From: Gemmatimonadota bacterium
Lineage (GTDB): Bacteria; Gemmatimonadota; Gemmatimonadetes; Palauibacterales; Palauibacteraceae
Direction of reading: 5' to 3'
Length of the DNA: 10,313 nucleotides
Assembly: GCA_016649455.1 (NCBI GenBank)
Contig: JAENXO010000053.1
Location: 1 to 10,313, forward strand
The notes under the pieces are model-generated. The model saw nothing but the letters and a program-made list of their open reading frames with translations. It did not search any database and was not told the DNA's origin. This document shows, piece by piece, positions 7,301 to 10,313 of this stretch (position 1 is the stretch's first letter; every line of letters begins with the position of its first letter). A program made the translations under genes and the position numbers.

Positions 7301-8946
7301 TCGAGGCCGCCGCCCGGAAAACAGCCGAGAAAGAGGCGGCCAGGCGGGCCGCCGAACTGCGCAGGTTCCGCAATTCGGCTGAGGAATCCGCCTCTCAAAA
7401 GACAGTGGAGGCCGAAACCGCGCTCGAGGCCGCCAGGCTGGAGGCCGAAACCGCGCTCGAGGCCGCCAAGCTGGAGGCCGAGAGACGGAAGCTGGAAGAG
7501 GAAGCACGCCATGCCGCGGAACAGGTGGCCGCGCAACGCGCCGAAGAGCTGGACGCAGCGCGGCAGGCCGCCGAGGAACTGGCAAAGCGCATGGCCGCAG
7601 AGGCTGAGGAGGCTCGCGCATCGGCTCGACTGGAAGCCGAGAAGCGGAAGGCGGCCGAGCGGGACGCCGCCAGCCGCACCGAGGAGCTCGCGGAAGCCAG
7701 GAAAGCCGCCGAATCAGCTTTGCGTATGGCGACGGAAAAGCGGGCGGCCGAGCAGGAAGTGCAGCGCCACGTCGCACTCGCCACTGCGCAGGACGAGGCT
7801 ACGCTTCGCGCGACCGAGGATGAGATCGCCCGCAAGGAAGCCGAGCTTCTCGCGGCGAAGGAAGACGCCGAAGAAAGAGCATCTGTGCTCGCGGCCGAGG
7901 CCGAAGCCGCCCGCGAGGCAACACGGGCTGAGTCCGAACGCCGACGCCGGGCAGAGGAAAGTGCCGCCAGCAAGGTCGCAGAACTCGAGGAGGCTCGCCG
8001 CGTAGCCGAGGAAGAGGCGGCTCGGATGGCCAGAAAGGCCCGCCAGGTGGCGGAGGTCGCGCGCCAGGAGGTTTCACGGGCCCGGGTCGAACGCAAGCTG
8101 CTCGAGCAGACGACTGCCAGGCGACTGGCGGAGATCGAGGCCGAGCGCAGGGCGGCCGAACGTCAGGCGCACCAGAAGGAGCAGGCCCGCGATGAGACGG
8201 AATTCGCGGCGCGGCGAAAGGCTGAGAAGCAGGCGCGCAAGGAAGCCGGGCTGCAGGCACGGCGCGAGGCCGAGCAACTCATCGCCCAGCGGGCGGCCGA
8301 CGCTGCCGCGAGGCTGGAAGCCGAGAAGCAGGCCCGGATCGCAGAGGCCGATGCAGCCGAGAAGCAGGCGCACAGAGAAGAGTGGACGCGCAGGCTCCGC
8401 AACGTGGGTAACGTCGCCGCGAGCATCGGGATTATCGCGATAGCTGCGGCCGGAGCCGACAAGATCGTCGGTTGGTCGGGAAACAGGTCGAGCGAGGATG
8501 CCGGGGCGAACACGCGAGCCGCACCGCGCAATCCGACACCTGCTGAATCGACTGAGTCCGATCCCACCGTGGACAGCCTGGTGATCATGCCCCCTGCGAT
8601 CGAGATCGATACCGCCGATCTGGATCTGACGGAGGTCGAAGTCGCTCCCCTGCAGGTGGACGCGGCGCCCTCGGACCCCCTGGCAGCAGTCCTGCACAAT
8701 GCGCTCAACGTTTACGCCATCACAGCCGAGGAGCACGGGCTGGGTGAGAAGTCCTGCGCCAATCTCCAGGGCGCCTTTTTTGACGTCGACTCGGCGTGGC
8801 TCGAATACAGCATGAAACGGGCGGGCGAGCTCGCAGATGCGAACAGAGATCTGGATCCCAACCGGAGCCTGCGCGACGGCGACTTCACGAAGCTGGTTCG
8901 TGAAGTCGAAACCGCATTCGCGGCTACCGGTTGCCCGCGGCCCTGA
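4324..8946 (+). CDS. Giant JAB/MPN-like, long-coil, membrane-anchored protein of unknown function
   Basis: A 1,540-residue protein that I do not recognise as a named family. Residues about 51-190 resemble a JAB/MPN (JAMM) domain: FGLLAGD (78-84), a central strand SLVGWY (134-139) and AAVIVADRNEPMGGFFR (168-184). The metal motif is altered: the usual HxH-x7-SxxD reads L140-R-H142-x7-T150-x2-E153. A linker of about 70 residues ending at Pro255 leads into a coil from about 280 to 1358, rich in Ala, Glu and Arg, without proline or cysteine and with few glycines. After basic WTRRLRN comes a short hydrophobic stretch (about 1364-1378) that may be a membrane helix. A Pro/Thr/Asp-rich linker and a C-terminal domain follow (about 1450-1540, Cys1478 and Cys1537). 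If that stretch is a membrane helix, the positive-inside rule puts the coil in the cytoplasm and the tail outside. The ATG at 4324 was chosen because the in-frame extension upstream (TTG at 4132) reads as Pro/Ser/Arg-rich sequence. The ribosome site before 4324 is weak. The gene is monocistronic, with a terminator behind it. A structural or scaffolding role is plausible but unproven. Confidence 0.85.
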   Translation: MADENDRGHSPGATAATPDPGVERFHMWAPRPLLRSILWTPRGPETELAATYDVFITQSALASMLDHLRSAPEDERPFGLLAGDLCEDPEDGSRYVLICEVCRSRVPLTGEDGDQIPATAWEALRIDAEGRKGSLVGWYLRHEAGQLTLTDSEVATHAKYFNEPWHSAAVIVADRNEPMGGFFRRTPAGFSGSTPLPFYEVVAADAMGGGGQLLTYVDWDNVETTETVKRGEIPEGAGMTAAESAPERKADRNRPTAQTGAFAAEVSRRSIAAAASKTAEVLDRRRQKAAEAAREAEEEAARRAAELEAARTAAEELALKATEDSVAQEAADVIAEQKQAEDVARQAEQAARAADEEAARRSAELEAAQEAAEKAERRAAELEAALRATEEDATRRVAAENVARLAAEEEAARQAAEAESARKTAAEETERRHREEVARMAAEEEAARKVAELESARIAAEADAERHAEELQRTIEAAEQARQAAEDEAVRRAAELEQARLAAEQEAEQQAAELRAAVESAEQARAVAEQESERRATQLRATLQSAEGARAAAEDEAIRRAAELEETLAATEAARAAAQAEAERQAAELKQTLQQAEDARLAAEQMAEMQAAKLEKTLEDSEIALRQAELQAANRAAELEDAREAADERARVQEAELRATLETAALARQAAEEEADRRAAEIDAARQAAEEEARQATERLKATVAAAGEARREAEAELQQQSAQLQAELEEVERARRQAEEETARKAAELEAARFAAEQEAEIQAAKLQATLEAADAARRAAEEEAARRTEEAEAAIQAAEAEAARRAAEAEAAREAAELEAERRMAEAESHRAAIDEAVRRVAELEDARREAEEKAERWAAEAENARREAEEEAEKRTAELNATRAAAADARKAAEEETARRAAELEAARRAAEESERRAMEADAAREAAEKEAERRKGEEEARREAEVAAVRRATELDAARVAAEAEAAKKAEEADEALRAAELEAEHRLIEAAARKTAEKEAARRAAELRRFRNSAEESASQKTVEAETALEAARLEAETALEAAKLEAERRKLEEEARHAAEQVAAQRAEELDAARQAAEELAKRMAAEAEEARASARLEAEKRKAAERDAASRTEELAEARKAAESALRMATEKRAAEQEVQRHVALATAQDEATLRATEDEIARKEAELLAAKEDAEERASVLAAEAEAAREATRAESERRRRAEESAASKVAELEEARRVAEEEAARMARKARQVAEVARQEVSRARVERKLLEQTTARRLAEIEAERRAAERQAHQKEQARDETEFAARRKAEKQARKEAGLQARREAEQLIAQRAADAAARLEAEKQARIAEADAAEKQAHREEWTRRLRNVGNVAASIGIIAIAAAGADKIVGWSGNRSSEDAGANTRAAPRNPTPAESTESDPTVDSLVIMPPAIEIDTADLDLTEVEVAPLQVDAAPSDPLAAVLHNALNVYAITAEEHGLGEKSCANLQGAFFDVDSAWLEYSMKRAGELADANRDLDPNRSLRDGDFTKLVREVETAFAATGCPRP
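4471..4893 (+). other. JAB/MPN (JAMM)-like domain with degenerate metal motif
   Basis: Encodes residues about 50-190 of the giant protein. The order of elements fits the fold: helix ITQSALASMLDHL, strand with FGLLAGD, strand YVLICEVC, helix TAWEALRID, strand SLVGWY, motif region, helix DSEVATHAKYF, and strand AAVIVADRN. Of the JAMM ligands only the second His (142) is kept in register. The first His is Leu140, Ser is Thr150 and Asp is Glu153. The expected Glu before the GLLAG strand is displaced by one residue (Glu75, with Arg76 in register). An inactive, binding-only MPN domain is the simplest reading. The assignment is by eye, and a profile search would be needed to confirm it. Confidence 0.55.
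5227..8397 (+). repeat. Ala/Glu/Arg coiled-coil repeat region (18- and 25-residue modules)
   Basis: Encodes residues 302 to about 1358 of the giant protein. Modules begin with an RRAAELE-like heptad and are 18 residues (7+11) or 25 residues (7+7+11) long. From 5665 the lengths run 18, 25, 18 and then five consecutive 25-residue units (5848-6222), followed by a further mixture with occasional 17-residue variants. The last roughly 300 residues are less regular and richer in Lys, Arg and Gln. Glu-to-Arg spacing of i to i+4 is frequent, so a single stable alpha helix is an alternative to a true multi-chain coiled coil. Codons differ from module to module, so the repeats are ancient at the DNA level, with one exception at 7408-7473. 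Confidence 0.85.
7408..7473 (+). repeat. 33-bp in-frame tandem duplication inside the coil
   Basis: Positions 7408-7440 and 7441-7473 are identical except for one base (AGG versus AAG, Arg versus Lys). Each copy encodes one 11-residue unit, EAETALEAARL and EAETALEAAKL (residues 1029-1039 and 1040-1050). The exact unit length keeps both the frame and the helical phase. Confidence 0.95.
8413..8457 (+). other. Candidate membrane anchor of the giant protein
   Basis: Encodes residues about 1364-1378, VAASIGIIAIAAAGA, an uninterrupted hydrophobic stretch of about 15 residues bounded by WTRRLRN on the left and DKIVGW on the right. This is short for a membrane helix, so a buried hydrophobic hinge is the alternative. 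The basic left flank and the Cys-containing tail on the right favour an N-in, C-out orientation. Confidence 0.5.
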
Positions 8947-8986
8947 GAACGATCCGGGAGGCAGCCCAGGAACTGCCGTGATGAAG

Positions 8987-9022
8987 AAGCGCCCCGGCAG
9001 CTAGTGCTACCGGGGCGCTTTT
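8987..9022 (+). terminator. Intrinsic terminator of the giant gene
   Basis: AAGCGCCCCGG (8987-8997) pairs perfectly with CCGGGGCGCTT (9010-9020) over 11 bp around a 12-base loop and runs into TTTT (9019-9022). It begins 41 bases after the giant gene's stop codon. A smaller hairpin, GGCAG/CTGCC, precedes it at 8960-8977. Read on the other strand the stem is followed by TTCTTC, so it may also serve the convergent gene that ends at 9085, though less well. Confidence 0.85.
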
Positions 9023-9084
9023 CATTCCATCCATGCCGAACGACCCGGCTCGAGGACCGGGATCAGCCGGCCTTCCTGGACTAC

Positions 9085-10313
9085 TTACGGCAGGCAGGCC
9101 GCCGTAATCTGGAGTTTCGTCAGTGCATCACCGTTAGGCGGAAAGTCTCCGCTCAGGAAGAGGTCCCCGGTCACGGTAAACGCGCTCGTCAAATCGAAGC
9201 CTTCGATCGTCCAGTTGAAGGTACCTCGCGAACCGGAGAAACTGCCTGGTTCGATCGGGAACCCGTTTACCGTCGTGTTCTCGAGATCAATCATCGTATT
9301 CCTGTGCCGCCCCACGATTTCGACCACCAGAACGTCGACGTCTGCCGCAGGACAGGCCGCCGGAGCAGTCCCCGCCACATTGTCGTACGTGAGCGTCACG
9401 TCGTTGCCGCCCGGCACGACCACTTGCGCCCGGAGCTGACCGCCCGGTGCACCAGCGGGATCGTAGCTCAGCAGAATCCCGTCGCCCACCGCAGAGTCCT
9501 TGAGCCAGACCACGTCCGCCTCGACGCGATCGGCCCCGGAGTCGAGATCACTGACGCCCAGGTAGAGCTCGGTGTCGCCCCTGTTTCCGAACGACCTGAA
9601 TCGAACGCCGAACCCGTCCGTCGCGTCGCTCCGGCCGTCGATCACCGTATAGGGCGCTTCGACCGTGGCGGTAAACACGAGCGGCAGGTCGTTGATCGCG
9701 ATCTCGGTGTCGTTGAACGGCTCGAACGGATCCACCTCACCAGCAACCGCACCATTTGCATAGCCATCCACCACCGTCGGATCCCGGTCGCAGATTCCCC
9801 CGTTCGAGGACTGCAACACACCCAGGATCCCGTCCGTCGCGCTCTGCGGCGTGCTCGCGCCTGCCACCGCGATGCCGCAGCCGAGCGCAAACAGCGTGTG
9901 GTCGCCGAGCGCCGGAGTCCAGCCGACTGAGGCCAGACCGTCCGTGCTCGTCGTCTCGACGCAGCTCGTGCCCGTCGTACCGTTGGAGCAGGTCAGCACG
10001 TCCCCGGCTTCGGCGAAGAAGTGGATCGTCGCGCCGGCTGCTGCCGAGTTGTCAGACACGACTACCATGACGCTCGCGTCGATCGTCTGCCCCTCCTTGA
10101 TCGTCTGCGAACCGCCCGTGCTAATCGAAGCGCTCGACATCTCCGCCAGGTCGAAGTCGCTCAGCCTCTGCAGCGTCCCGCCACCGCCCGATCCTCCCTT
10201 GAACGGCGCCGTCGCGACGAGCGGCTGTGGCCCCAACCACGATGCCGCCGCGTACAGGCCATTCCCGATCTGATCGAGCACGCCCAATGCCGGCGGCACG
10301 AGCGGGCAGGTGA
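9085..10313 (-). CDS. Exported beta-rich protein with bacterial Ig-like domain (5' end missing)
   Basis: The frame is open to the right edge. The codons before the first possible GTG start (10299-10297) read TCPLV without a stop, so the gene almost certainly begins outside the window. Residues here are counted from that GTG. After a Gly-rich stretch (KGGSGGGG, 34-41), residues about 55-146 look like a bacterial Ig-like (Big_1/invasin type) domain: SQTIKEGQTI, VVVSDNSAAAGATIHFFAEAG, then TDGLASVGWTPALGDHTLFA with the usual Asp-Gly-x-Ala-x-Val-x-Trp turn. Cys104 and Cys113 sit on one loop of it and could form a disulfide. Residues about 190-404 form a second beta-rich region with many Asp, Gly and Thr (DTELYLGVSDLD, DGILLSYDPAGAPGGQLRAQVVV) that I cannot assign. 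The protein ends AACLP. Ser, Thr, Gly and Cys use suggests a surface or periplasmic protein, but a signal peptide would lie outside the window. It is convergent with the giant gene, so the two are separate units. Confidence 0.85.
   Translation of the reverse strand, partial: TCPLVPPALGVLDQIGNGLYAAASWLGPQPLVATAPFKGGSGGGGTLQRLSDFDLAEMSSASISTGGSQTIKEGQTIDASVMVVVSDNSAAAGATIHFFAEAGDVLTCSNGTTGTSCVETTSTDGLASVGWTPALGDHTLFALGCGIAVAGASTPQSATDGILGVLQSSNGGICDRDPTVVDGYANGAVAGEVDPFEPFNDTEIAINDLPLVFTATVEAPYTVIDGRSDATDGFGVRFRSFGNRGDTELYLGVSDLDSGADRVEADVVWLKDSAVGDGILLSYDPAGAPGGQLRAQVVVPGGNDVTLTYDNVAGTAPAACPAADVDVLVVEIVGRHRNTMIDLENTTVNGFPIEPGSFSGSRGTFNWTIEGFDLTSAFTVTGDLFLSGDFPPNGDALTKLQITAACLP
9862..10137 (-). 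other. Bacterial Ig-like domain
   Basis: Domain span within the partial exported protein. Alternating hydrophobic strands, the AAGATIHFFAEAG strand pair and the DGLASVGWTPALG closing strands match the consensus of Big_1-like repeats common in surface proteins. Only one copy is visible. Confidence 0.6.

Noticed and set aside
7408..7473. Tandem 33-bp repeat as a CRISPR or mobile-element signature
   Set aside because: The copies are adjacent without spacers, lie in frame inside a coding region and encode one helical unit each.
4960..7536. An 858-codon open frame on the minus strand opposite the coil, rich in Leu, Gly, Arg and Phe
   Set aside because: It is the reverse complement of the GCC/GAG/CGC-rich repeat codons, which rarely give stops. 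The translation is a monotonous shadow of the repeats with no domain, and the plus-strand frame has head, coil, anchor and terminator in order.
5227..8397. Resemblance of the coil to TolA, IgA-binding or other Ala/Glu/Lys-rich proteins
   Set aside because: Low-complexity helical composition gives matches to many unrelated coiled-coil proteins. TolA has its membrane helix at the N-terminus and a different C-terminal domain, so the similarity is compositional.

Overview
The window is GC-rich, almost fully coding DNA with short operon spacings and an ATGA start/stop overlap, as expected for a bacterial chromosome. Two things point to a diderm (two-membrane) bacterium: a MacA-type membrane-fusion protein beside its ABC transporter, and a secreted Spy/CpxP-like LTxxQ protein. 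High GC, a split MacAB-type exporter and an exported protein with a bacterial Ig-like domain would suit Gemmatimonadota or a similar high-GC lineage. This placement is inference from gene style and I hold it loosely. No rRNA, tRNA, CRISPR, insertion sequence or phage gene was seen.

Region 1 (about 1-3903, minus strand) is an envelope-export operon. Its order of transcription is: a small secreted LTxxQ-motif protein (3478-3903), a MacA-like periplasmic adaptor (2071-3405), a MacB-like ATPase (1260-2063) and a MacB-like FtsX-domain permease (46-1263). The adaptor, ATPase and permease genes are nearly contiguous (7 bp between the first two, a 4-bp overlap between the last two). They should form one efflux or export machine whose two MacB halves are separate polypeptides. 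No TolC-like outer-membrane channel gene is visible. The operon may continue past the left edge, where either a new start codon or a terminator-like hairpin can be read.

Region 2 (3904-4323) is a divergent intergenic region of about 420 bp holding the leaders of both flanking units.

Region 3 (4324-8946, plus strand) is the most remarkable object: one gene for a protein of about 1,540 residues. It has an N-terminal JAB/MPN (JAMM)-like domain with a degraded metal-binding motif and then a proline-free Ala/Glu/Arg-rich helix of about 1,080 residues built from 18- and 25-residue modules. After this come a short hydrophobic segment and a small C-terminal domain with two cysteines. I do not recognise this architecture. 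A strong hairpin terminator follows at 8987-9022.

Region 4 (9085-10313, minus strand, convergent) is the 3' part of a gene for an exported-looking beta-rich protein with a bacterial Ig-like domain; its 5' end lies beyond the right edge.
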